A stretch of 6,026 nt of DNA, from the NCBI GenBank assembly GCA_028285025.1, contig JANQQH010000232.1:1-6026 (forward strand), given 5' to 3'. A program made the translations under genes and the position numbers. The DNA comes from Hyphomicrobiaceae bacterium (GTDB lineage Bacteria; Pseudomonadota; Alphaproteobacteria; Rhizobiales; HXMU1428-3). A model generated the notes under the pieces. The model did no database searches. It was not told the origin of the DNA and saw only the letters and a list, made by a program, of their open reading frames with translations. Below are positions 1 to 5,784 of the stretch, one piece after another; the stretch's first letter is position 1, and each line of letters opens with the position of its first letter.

Positions 1-408
1 GAGATTGCCAAACTGGAAGGTTTGGAAGGGGCTGAGATTAACGAGGCGAAAAAAGTTCTGGCCTTTGAGGCAACCAAAATGCTGCATGGCCAAGAGGCAG
101 CCAGCCAAGCTTCTGAGACCGCCAAAAGCACTTTTGAGCAAGGGGCGTTGAGTGAAAACTTGCCACAAATTGACATTGCTGCCAGTGCTTTGGAGGATGG
201 CTTTGGTATTATTGCGGCGCTGACTAGCAGTGAGCTTGCCAGCTCTAACGGGGAAGCGCGGCGCCATATTAAGGGCAATGCGATTAAGCTCAATGATGAA
301 CGGGTCAGTGATGAAAAACTGATTTTGTCTGCCAGCGATTTTAACGAGGATGGGGTGGCCAAACTTTCCTTTGGCAAAAAACGCCATGTGCTTTTGAAAC
401 TCAATTAA
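1..408 (+). CDS. tyrS: Tyrosyl-tRNA synthetase, C-terminal part (5' truncated by window edge)
   Basis: Charges tRNA-Tyr with tyrosine in the cytoplasm. The reading frame is open from the first base, so the gene enters from the left and only its last 135 codons are visible. The first residues, EIAKLEGLEGAEINEAKKVL, match the linker helix that follows the catalytic domain in bacterial TyrRS, including the A-EIN-AK-VLA-E-T-LLHG-EAA pattern around residues 11-35 of the fragment. The last ~70 residues form the S4-like RNA-binding domain: the stretch from 'SSNGEARRHIKGNAIKLNDE' onward is the typical S4 core (S-GEARR-I-G-A-K-NDE-V), and the protein ends with the usual GKKRHVLLKL-type beta strand. 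The HIGH and KMSKS signature motifs lie upstream of the window. It ends with TAA and converges on the AsmA-like gene. Identification is from motif recognition and is confident. Confidence 0.93.
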   Translation, partial: EIAKLEGLEGAEINEAKKVLAFEATKMLHGQEAASQASETAKSTFEQGALSENLPQIDIAASALEDGFGIIAALTSSELASSNGEARRHIKGNAIKLNDERVSDEKLILSASDFNEDGVAKLSFGKKRHVLLKLN

Positions 409-422
409 TACAGAAGTTGGTT

Positions 423-462
423 TTTCCCTTAAACTTCATGGTTAGACGACGTTTTAGGGAAA
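423..462. terminator. Imperfect inverted repeat in the convergent spacer, possible shared terminator
   Basis: The arms tttcccttaaac (423-434) and gttttagggaaa (451-462) pair over 12 positions with one T-T mismatch, enclosing a 16-base loop. The repeat lies between the tyrS stop and the stop of the convergent AsmA-like gene, where a bidirectional terminator would be expected. Against a classical intrinsic terminator: the stem is AT-rich and no T-run follows it in either direction. Its role is inferred from position and symmetry only. Confidence 0.3.
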
Positions 463-498
463 TTGCGATAAACCCTTATGACAAATAACCGAATTAAG

Positions 499-3400
499 TT
501 ATCGCCGTTGTACAGTTGAAGCGCTGGTTTCTGGGGGGCGCTTATCATTTACTGGGCTGTCCTTTTTACGTCGTTGCACTTTTGAAGCGCTTGAGTCTAA
601 TTTAACCGCCCCCTTCTTGCTGGTGTCGGGGCGGGCCTTGATTTCAGGGGCCTTTTGCTCAAATTCAAAAATCTGACGGAAAACGCCTGGTGCTACAAGC
701 GACATTGGGTTGACCAGCACTTCTGGCTTATTGATGTTGCCATAAACACCAAAAGTTATGCCCAGCATGCCTTCGCCGCGCCGGCCAACTAAAATGTCGC
801 CCAGCACAGGTACAGCGCCAACGGCGGCATTTAGCCCATACAGAGGAATATAAGTGCCAGACAAGCGCACGCGATTGCGGGCAAAATCAAGCTGGCCGCG
901 CATGGTGGCCCCGAGCACATCTCCCCTCATGTAAGAATCGTGGAGCACAAATTGCTCATGCCCAATTGAAAATGGCGCGACTAACCTTGAAAATGGAATT
1001 TGATTTTGATTGGCCAGTGCTTTGTCTTTTTTGCCCTTTTTTACATTTGCCAAAACTTCTTGTATTACTGGGTCAGAGGCAATGGAGAACCGATTGATAA
1101 CAAGCTGACCAGTTTGAGAGGCGAGTTGGCGCTTTTTCACATTATAGCGCACCAATAACTGGCCATCTCCGCCAAGCATGTTGGGGTAAAAGCCAACAAA
1201 GCGTAACGCTTCTCCTGCATTGTTGGTTGTTAATTGAATAACAGGATTTTGCTGACCTTTACTCACTAAACTGCCATTCAACTTACCATTGTTAACAAAT
1301 TGTCCCTTTAAATGGAAAGCTTCTAGCTCGTCACCTTTGCGTTTCATCTTTATTTGGAAATCTTTTAGGTTTGACTGGCCCCCCCCAACGACGGTTTGAA
1401 AATTTGCGGTTAGATCAAGGCCATAAGCTTTGTGAGTTTGGCCGTCTTGTTCTGGCCCTATTTGACCTTTGTGTAAAAGTGATCGTAGAATGCCGCGCCC
1501 ATCAAAAGCTTTACCTACGGCATTTACCTTCCAATACTTTTTGGGTCCCTTTTTATAGCTATTGCCAATAATTGCGATGTTTGAGACGGTTTTGTAGGAT
1601 ATTTGCGGGAAGTCAAAGTTTATTACTTGCATGTCTTCATCAAGTTCGGCGCGTCCTTTGGCCGTTAAATCAACCCCTGTTATATGGATATTTTCTAAAG
1701 ACAGTTTTTGTTTTTTATCGCTTCCATTGGATATTACATTAAATTCAAGATTTGCCGAACGCCCCTTTTGCTTGCGCCAACCAAGAGCATGAGAGATTAA
1801 ACTAGCTTTGGTCAAATCACTGGAAACTTGAATATCAAACGCGGATTTTCCATCTTTTTTAATGGCGACCTCTACTGGGACTGGGCCTTGTATAATGTTA
1901 TTTATTGGCAGGCCTAATTGATTGCGGTCAGCTTCATCAAGGACTGCGCGAATTAAAAGGGGTGGTGGTTGATAGCCAGGAGAGGGATTTAATTGCTGGC
2001 GCCAAACAAGTGAGGCGGCGGCGCCATTGACAAATAAGGCCCCTTTGGCCTCGACATGATTGCGCCCTAATTTAAAGTCGATATCTCCATTTTTAACTTT
2101 GAAACTGCCAAATTCTAAATTTGCATTGCCTAGCTTGACAAGACCTTCCATTAGAATTTCTTGAGGCGATACCTCATGTTTAAAAGGCATGCTCATTTTT
2201 AGTTCACCGTTAACCCCCCCTTTTACCTGTCTTAGTACATCATGAGCGGGTAGATCATAATGAAACGGTTCCCTTTTCAAAAAGGCTAACGCGGTTTGGG
2301 ATTGGGTTTTAAATTTAAACCGGAATTGTCCTGTTGGTTCCTCTTGCCAATAATCTGGTATTGTCAACTGACCACCAGATAAGCTGATTGTTCCAGACTT
2401 GGCCACTTTAAAATGCCCTTTGCCCATGTTCGCTTGTAATTGTTTCCCTTTAATTTGAACTTTTGCTTTTTTGGTTTTTATGAACACCGGGTCTTGAAAA
2501 ACCGTGTAAGTTAGATCCTTGATATCAAGTTGCATATTTGGATATTGGCTGGTTTCCTTTATTCTTGGTTGAAATTTTGCATTTGCCACTTTCATTGGTT
2601 GTTGATGCCCTCCATAAAGATTAAAGGCAAATGTACCAGAGCGAATGACCCCAGCTTTCACAGTTTGAAAAATCCAATCTCGATTCTTTTTGAGAAAGTC
2701 TTGCGGCCATATTACTTTTAATAAACTTAATGGGATTTGCTTTAACTGACCGCGCAATATAGAGGGGAACCCTTGTGTCCCATCATGGGCCATCAAAATT
2801 AAACTCTTGCCTACTTGCAAGCGCATTTCATCAATTGATACAGGCATTTTGGTGGCAAATAACCGGCCAGAAAATCCAAACTCATCTATTTCATGTGGGG
2901 CTTCATTGTCTGAAAGGGGAAAAATTTCTCCCTTAGTAGAGTAAAGCTGGAAGCGCCAATCTTGCGGGCCTGATCCTTCTGGGGCACGCCAAATATCTCC
3001 CTTTAATGAAACTCTGCCAGAGGGGTATTCAAGCTCACCTTGCTGCATAACTATATGTTTGGCACCCCCTTCCATGCCAAATTCAAAGGAGCCGCGCGAA
3101 ATGGCAAATAATGGCCCGTCGGGACCAAAAAGACCAATTTCGCCTTCAGATAAAATCACTTTGAGTTGGCCTGAATAGATCCCTTCGCTCAAGTCAACGC
3201 GCCCTTGAAATGCCCCTGAGACGCCAACTTTGACAGCACTTAAAGATGAGAGCGCGGGAATAAAGGTCGACAATTGAGAGGGCACAACATTTTGCAAGCG
3301 CGATTTCATATCAAAAAAACGATCGCCCTGACTGTGTGTCATGGCCAACCAGACTTCAGAATTGGGCGCGTCTTCTGGTTGTAACAAGCCAGAGCCGATT

Positions 3401-4281
3401 AATCTTTTTTCTTCGTCTTGGTCATATTGTAAGGTGAAGGAGGGCAGCAACCAGACCTGGCCTTTATCTTGGGGCTTTTGATGTAGTATGATGCGTGCAT
3501 CTCTAACACCTATGTATGACAGGGCTTTTGATAATTGTAATTGTTTGTGGGCGCCTGAAAGCCCTTGTTGGATCAAATCGCCAATACGCTCTAAATTTTG
3601 CGCTGAAATCCCAGCTTGATCGTCTGGGAGTTTTTGTAAATTGGGGCTTTTTTCTTGGGCAACAAGCTTGTTTTTTAAAAAACTCCATTCTCCTTGATCA
3701 TTGCGAACCAGGTGTAGCTTTGGGCCAATTAAACTTAAACTGTCAGGGACAACAGAGCCGGTGAGAAGGGGGAAAAATTTTAGCCCTATTGCGGTTTCAG
3801 GGCTTTGGGCAATTACACTGCCATTGGTTTGTGTGACCACCAAATTGGTCAACCGCACAAAAAAACCACCTTGGTGCGTGTCTCTTTGTAAAAGTGCCTC
3901 TTCGATTTGAATGTTGGCTCCATTAAAGTTGGCTGCCAATGCCCGTTCAATCTGATCTTTAAAAAAACCAACCGGTAGAGCTCGGCTTCCCATAAAGAAA
4001 TAGAGCAGGCCAAGTCCTATGATGAGAACCCCTAGGGTGCTGAGCCCAACTTGAACCCACGGACGAGAACGAGAAGGCCAAAATTTGGTGAGATGTTCAA
4101 ACGCCTGCAAGCCCCAATGGCCAATTAGGGAAATATTTTTGTAACAAAACTGACCGAATAGAGCTGAGTTGGCTTTTGGCTTTTCATCTGCTGTCTTTGT
4201 TTGTTGGTATTTTGCGTCCATTTGGGTTTGCTGCTTAGATCTTGACCAATGAAGTTGATGCTCTTTATCTTTTTCATTCAT
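499..4281 (-). CDS. Large AsmA-like / DUF3971 inner-membrane-anchored protein
   Basis: A 1260-residue protein of the AsmA-like superfamily (related to YhdP, TamB and AsmA). Known members are anchored in the inner membrane and extend through the periplasm, where they support lipid movement to, and homeostasis of, the outer membrane. An unusually long, charged, Gln-rich cytoplasmic leader (about residues 1-75) precedes a single membrane segment (about 76-97, VQVGLSTLGVLIIGLGLLYF). Next comes an AsmA/DUF3971-type region with 'ALPVGFFKDQIERAL' and the '-GLKFFPLLTGSVVPDSLSL' motif, then a long beta-rich body. The AsmA-like C-terminal module lies near 1139-1203 (GTYIPLYGLN, a VLGDILVGRRGEG turn, then VNPMSLVAPGVFR). 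A disordered basic tail of about 50 residues ends the protein. The start ATG is the first in frame but has only a weak AAGG 13 bases upstream; Met21 has no better site. It is divergent from the peroxiredoxin gene and convergent with tyrS. Family call is solid; the exact substrate is unknown. Confidence 0.85.
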   Translation of the reverse strand: MNEKDKEHQLHWSRSKQQTQMDAKYQQTKTADEKPKANSALFGQFCYKNISLIGHWGLQAFEHLTKFWPSRSRPWVQVGLSTLGVLIIGLGLLYFFMGSRALPVGFFKDQIERALAANFNGANIQIEEALLQRDTHQGGFFVRLTNLVVTQTNGSVIAQSPETAIGLKFFPLLTGSVVPDSLSLIGPKLHLVRNDQGEWSFLKNKLVAQEKSPNLQKLPDDQAGISAQNLERIGDLIQQGLSGAHKQLQLSKALSYIGVRDARIILHQKPQDKGQVWLLPSFTLQYDQDEEKRLIGSGLLQPEDAPNSEVWLAMTHSQGDRFFDMKSRLQNVVPSQLSTFIPALSSLSAVKVGVSGAFQGRVDLSEGIYSGQLKVILSEGEIGLFGPDGPLFAISRGSFEFGMEGGAKHIVMQQGELEYPSGRVSLKGDIWRAPEGSGPQDWRFQLYSTKGEIFPLSDNEAPHEIDEFGFSGRLFATKMPVSIDEMRLQVGKSLILMAHDGTQGFPSILRGQLKQIPLSLLKVIWPQDFLKKNRDWIFQTVKAGVIRSGTFAFNLYGGHQQPMKVANAKFQPRIKETSQYPNMQLDIKDLTYTVFQDPVFIKTKKAKVQIKGKQLQANMGKGHFKVAKSGTISLSGGQLTIPDYWQEEPTGQFRFKFKTQSQTALAFLKREPFHYDLPAHDVLRQVKGGVNGELKMSMPFKHEVSPQEILMEGLVKLGNANLEFGSFKVKNGDIDFKLGRNHVEAKGALFVNGAAASLVWRQQLNPSPGYQPPPLLIRAVLDEADRNQLGLPINNIIQGPVPVEVAIKKDGKSAFDIQVSSDLTKASLISHALGWRKQKGRSANLEFNVISNGSDKKQKLSLENIHITGVDLTAKGRAELDEDMQVINFDFPQISYKTVSNIAIIGNSYKKGPKKYWKVNAVGKAFDGRGILRSLLHKGQIGPEQDGQTHKAYGLDLTANFQTVVGGGQSNLKDFQIKMKRKGDELEAFHLKGQFVNNGKLNGSLVSKGQQNPVIQLTTNNAGEALRFVGFYPNMLGGDGQLLVRYNVKKRQLASQTGQLVINRFSIASDPVIQEVLANVKKGKKDKALANQNQIPFSRLVAPFSIGHEQFVLHDSYMRGDVLGATMRGQLDFARNRVRLSGTYIPLYGLNAAVGAVPVLGDILVGRRGEGMLGITFGVYGNINKPEVLVNPMSLVAPGVFRQIFEFEQKAPEIKARPDTSKKGAVKLDSSASKVQRRKKDSPVNDKRPPETSASTVQRR
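502..591 (-). repeat. Duplicated SAS-x-VQRR segment at the C-terminus of the AsmA-like protein
   Basis: Bases 502-525 and 568-591 agree at 19 of 24 positions and lie exactly 66 bases (22 codons) apart. They encode SASTVQRR, the very last residues, and SASKVQRR upstream of it. The unit includes the identical 10-mer ttgaagcgct at 516-525 and 582-591. It looks like a decayed in-frame tandem duplication of a 22-codon unit within the disordered basic tail. Confidence 0.6.
1379..1386 (-). repeat. Eight-base G/C homopolymer inside the AsmA-like gene
   Basis: Eight consecutive C on the + strand (G on the coding strand) encode part of the VVGGGQ segment near residue 967. A second run of seven lies at 2214-2220. 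Such tracts can slip during replication, and a one-base change here would truncate the protein before its AsmA-like C-terminal module. The frame is intact in this copy. Any phase-variable role is speculative. Confidence 0.45.
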
Positions 4282-4475
4282 TGTTTATTTTTGACCTTAA
4301 TCACAGCCATTTAAGACAAAGCCGCTTAACAAAATTTATCTTCTGATTGTCACGCAAATTGGATTTTAAAGACCTTGAGAATGATCTAAAGCTTTATAAA
4401 ATTTGATGCCTTGTTGAGCCTTTTCTGGTTCAAATATGGCAAGCTAAACTCTATTAGCAACAAAAATTTATATAA
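4282..4475. other. Divergent intergenic region between the AsmA-like and peroxiredoxin genes
   Basis: This AT-rich stretch is full of stops in every frame and is presumably where promoters for the leftward AsmA-like gene and the rightward peroxiredoxin gene lie. TTGACC at about 4291 and a TATATAAAA stretch near 4470 are visible, but no convincing paired -35/-10 set with 16-18 base spacing stands out on either strand. A loose inverted similarity joins caaattggattttaaag (about 4355) with ctttataaaatttg (about 4391), flanking the palindrome AAAGCTTT. I see no RNA gene here. Confidence 0.4.
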
Positions 4476-4691
4476 AACCTTACTCTGTTCGCAATCAATA
4501 AAAATTTGCATCCCAATGACTGGAGTGAGGACCTATTAAAAAATGAAAAATTTGCCTTTGCCCCTTTAAAACATTTTATTGACTCATGCCCCTCACTGGT
4601 CAACATGGATGTTTTTAATCCGCAATCAAGACCAAAGCATGACGATGTGGGCATCAATCTTGTTTCACTATTAATAAAAGGCAAAAGTTAA
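4476..4691 (+). pseudogene. Open frame abutting the peroxiredoxin start; doubtful gene or 3' remnant
   Basis: The frame is free of stops from 4476 (just after TAA at 4473) to a TAA at 4689-4691, immediately before the peroxiredoxin ATG at 4692. If initiated at TTG 4506 it gives 61 residues (begins MHPNDWSEDLLKNEKFAF), but no Shine-Dalgarno sequence precedes that codon. The frame extends upstream of it with LTLFAINKN. The composition is protein-like (Trp, Asp, Cys, charged residues mixed). LTLFAINKNL faintly recalls a beta strand in the C-terminal domain of GH51 arabinofuranosidases, but that is a memory-level resemblance and not an identification. It could be the tail of a lost gene, a small upstream gene translationally coupled to the peroxiredoxin, or chance. 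An overlapping minus-strand frame (4454-4684) is equally open, which weakens the case. Confidence 0.2.
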
Positions 4692-5159
4692 ATGATTGAA
4701 ATTGGTAAAAAAGCACCCCCCTTTACACTTGCGACAACCGATGGCTCTTGCGTTTCTTTGGAAGATTTTAAAGGAAAATGGGTGATTGTTTATTTTTACC
4801 CTAAAGACTTAACACCTGGGTGTACAAAACAAGCCATTGCCTTTTCTGAAAAGAGACCAGAATTTGAACAAAGAGACGCCGTGATAATTGGAATTTCTCC
4901 TGATGGGGTCGCTTCACATGAAAAATTTATCAAAAAACATGATCTGAATATTATTCTGGCTGCTGATGAAGACAGACAGGTTATAGAATCATATGATGTT
5001 TGGAAGGAAAAGAAAATGTACGGCAGGACCTTCATGGGGGTTGAGAGATCAACATTTCTTGTGGATAGGGACGGCATTATTAAAGCATTGTGGCGAAAAG
5101 TGAAAGTGGCTGATCACGAAACATTGGTTCTTAACACTTTGGATCAGTTTGAAAATTAA
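4692..5159 (+). CDS. bcp: Peroxiredoxin, Bcp/PrxQ (AhpC-TSA) family, 1-Cys type
   Basis: A cytoplasmic thiol peroxidase that reduces hydrogen peroxide and organic hydroperoxides. At 155 residues it has normal Bcp length. The thioredoxin-like fold starts with GKKAPPFTLATTDG and the DFKGKWVIVYFYPKD strand. The active site is P37, T41 and peroxidatic C44 in TPGCT, with the supporting Arg probably R119 in VERSTFLVDRDG. E. coli Bcp has its resolving Cys five residues after the peroxidatic one (TPGCTVQAC); here that position is Ile49. The only other Cys is C20, so the enzyme reads as a 1-Cys form that needs an external thiol for recycling, as I recall for many alphaproteobacterial homologues (TPGCTKEAIDF type). 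The ATG directly follows a TAA (4689-4691) and has a weak AAAGG about 9 bases upstream. No clear terminator follows it. Confidence 0.93.
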   Translation: MIEIGKKAPPFTLATTDGSCVSLEDFKGKWVIVYFYPKDLTPGCTKQAIAFSEKRPEFEQRDAVIIGISPDGVASHEKFIKKHDLNIILAADEDRQVIESYDVWKEKKMYGRTFMGVERSTFLVDRDGIIKALWRKVKVADHETLVLNTLDQFEN

Positions 5160-5179
5160 AATTTATGTTTTTCATGTAT

Positions 5180-5205
5180 TTAATCATTTTTTAAGACTTA
5201 TAAAT
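5180..5205 (+). promoter_or_regulatory. CtrA-like box with adjacent TATAAA, candidate promoter
   Basis: TTAA (5180-5183), seven bases, then TTAA (5191-5194) exactly fits the CtrA consensus TTAA-N7-TTAA of alphaproteobacteria. A TATAAA hexamer follows at 5199-5204, placing the box over the -35 region, as in CtrA-activated promoters. Transcription would start near 5211. Such a box can occur by chance in AT-rich DNA, so the assignment rests on the coincidence of box, spacing and -10-like element. Confidence 0.35.
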
Positions 5206-5208
5206 AGT

Positions 5209-5310
5209 ATGGCTGCGCTTCCTAAACATTCAATTTGGGTGTTTATTTCATCCATTTTGATTTATTTTTTGTGGAAATCAGTCTTATTTTTCCAACAGAT
5301 ATGGTCCTGA
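5209..5310 (+). CDS. Possible 33-residue single-pass membrane miniprotein
   Basis: ATG at 5209 opens a 33-codon frame ending in TGA at 5308-5310. It begins MAALPKHSIWVFISSILIYF and continues with a Trp/Lys then Phe/Gln-rich end, giving a hydrophobic stretch at about residues 9-21 after a short basic N-terminus: one plausible membrane helix. It lies just after the TTAA-N7-TTAA box and the TATAAA hexamer. No Shine-Dalgarno sequence is visible, so translation would have to be leaderless or weak. The length is well within chance expectation; no family is recognised. Confidence 0.2.
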   Translation: MAALPKHSIWVFISSILIYFLWKSVLFFQQIWS

Positions 5311-5340
5311 GTATTCTTGACGCTTGGTGTTCTAACAGGC

Positions 5341-5364
5341 ATAACTTGACAAATAAGTTGACGC
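5341..5364 (+). repeat. Tandem 12-bp direct repeat containing TTGAC, possible operator or -35 region
   Basis: ataacttgac (5341-5350) and ataagttgac (5353-5362) match at nine of ten bases with a 12-base period. Such a period is close to one helical turn, so two protein subunits could bind the same DNA face. The first copy contains a consensus-like TTGACA (5346-5351), but the nearest -10-like TATTAA (5365-5370) is only 13 bases away. Function is unknown. Confidence 0.35.
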
Positions 5365-5388
5365 TATTAAGCGCAAAGTGTTTTTATT

Positions 5389-5436
5389 GCTAAGTGTTTT
5401 CTGCCACAGCAAAACCATAAATAAGTGGCAGTTAGC
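5389..5436. other. Two-part stem-loop GCTAA / CTGCCAC ... GTGGCAG / TTAGC
   Basis: CTGCCAC (5401-5407) pairs perfectly with GTGGCAG (5425-5431) across a 17-base loop. The flanking GCTAA (5389-5393) pairs with the directly adjoining TTAGC (5432-5436), leaving a 7-base bulge (5394-5400) on one side only. The total is 12 base pairs. The bulge with its flank repeats the aagtgtttt motif found at 5376-5384. Neither side is followed by a T-run, so it does not look like a terminator. It may be part of a structured RNA or a protein-binding site. Confidence 0.4.
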
Positions 5437-5493
5437 ATGAAACAAAGTAACTGAGCATTCGTTCGCAAAATGAGGATGTGTAAAGCGGTGGGA

Positions 5494-5526
5494 CTTTAGG
5501 GTAAAGCATTTTTATTAACCCTAAAG
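5494..5526. other. Perfect 9-bp inverted repeat CTTTAGGGT / ACCCTAAAG
   Basis: The arms at 5494-5502 and 5518-5526 are exact reverse complements around a 15-base AT-rich loop. The next stem (5527-5556) begins on the very next base, so the two hairpins would stack end to end. No T-run follows on either strand, which argues against an intrinsic terminator. Confidence 0.45.
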
Positions 5527-5556
5527 GCGAAATTTTGAATCTCGGCAAAATTACGC
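5527..5556. other. Hairpin GCGAAATTTTG / CAAAATTACGC directly abutting the previous one
   Basis: The arms 5527-5537 and 5546-5556 pair over ten base pairs with one A-A mismatch and an 8-base loop. The loop boundary carries GAATC (5537-5541), a GANTC site of the kind methylated by CcrM in alphaproteobacteria. Together with the hairpins at 5389-5436 and 5494-5526, it gives a run of three stem-loops in about 170 bases. No function can be assigned from sequence. Confidence 0.45.
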
Positions 5557-5784
5557 GGCCATAAATTAGTAGATTTTGTTGTCTTAAGATTGCATACTAT
5601 TAAAAGCCTTTTCACGCCCTTTTAACTACGCGCTGCGAAAAAGTTGCAAGCTAATAATTATAAAGCATGCTATATATCGTTGCTGAGATCGTTAGAGTGA
5701 ATTTGTTGCTTATCAATTTGGGTGCGTTTGCTATTTTTGATGTCAAACGCCTTTTTGTTAACAGAACGAGAGCTTTAAAGGTTT

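Noticed and set aside
1371..3910. Several 60-80 residue frames opposite or inside the AsmA-like gene
   Set aside because: All lie within a continuous 1260-codon frame with clear family features; none has a start signal or domain.
4454..4684. 76-residue minus-strand open frame in the divergent spacer
   Set aside because: No Shine-Dalgarno sequence before its ATG and no recognisable domain; it mirrors the equally doubtful + strand frame.
4796..5077. 93-residue minus-strand frame opposite the peroxiredoxin
   Set aside because: Antisense shadow of a confidently identified gene.
5445..5480. GTTCGCAA, resembling a tRNA T-loop
   Set aside because: The flanking bases do not form a 5-bp T-stem and no acceptor or anticodon arm can be drawn around it.
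5494..5526. TTTAGGG/CCCTAAA motif as telomere-like repeats
   Set aside because: One copy on each arm only; it is an inverted repeat, not a tandem array.
5494..5556. Double hairpin read as an intrinsic terminator
   Set aside because: No T-run follows either stem on either strand, and the nearest upstream gene ends more than 300 bases away.
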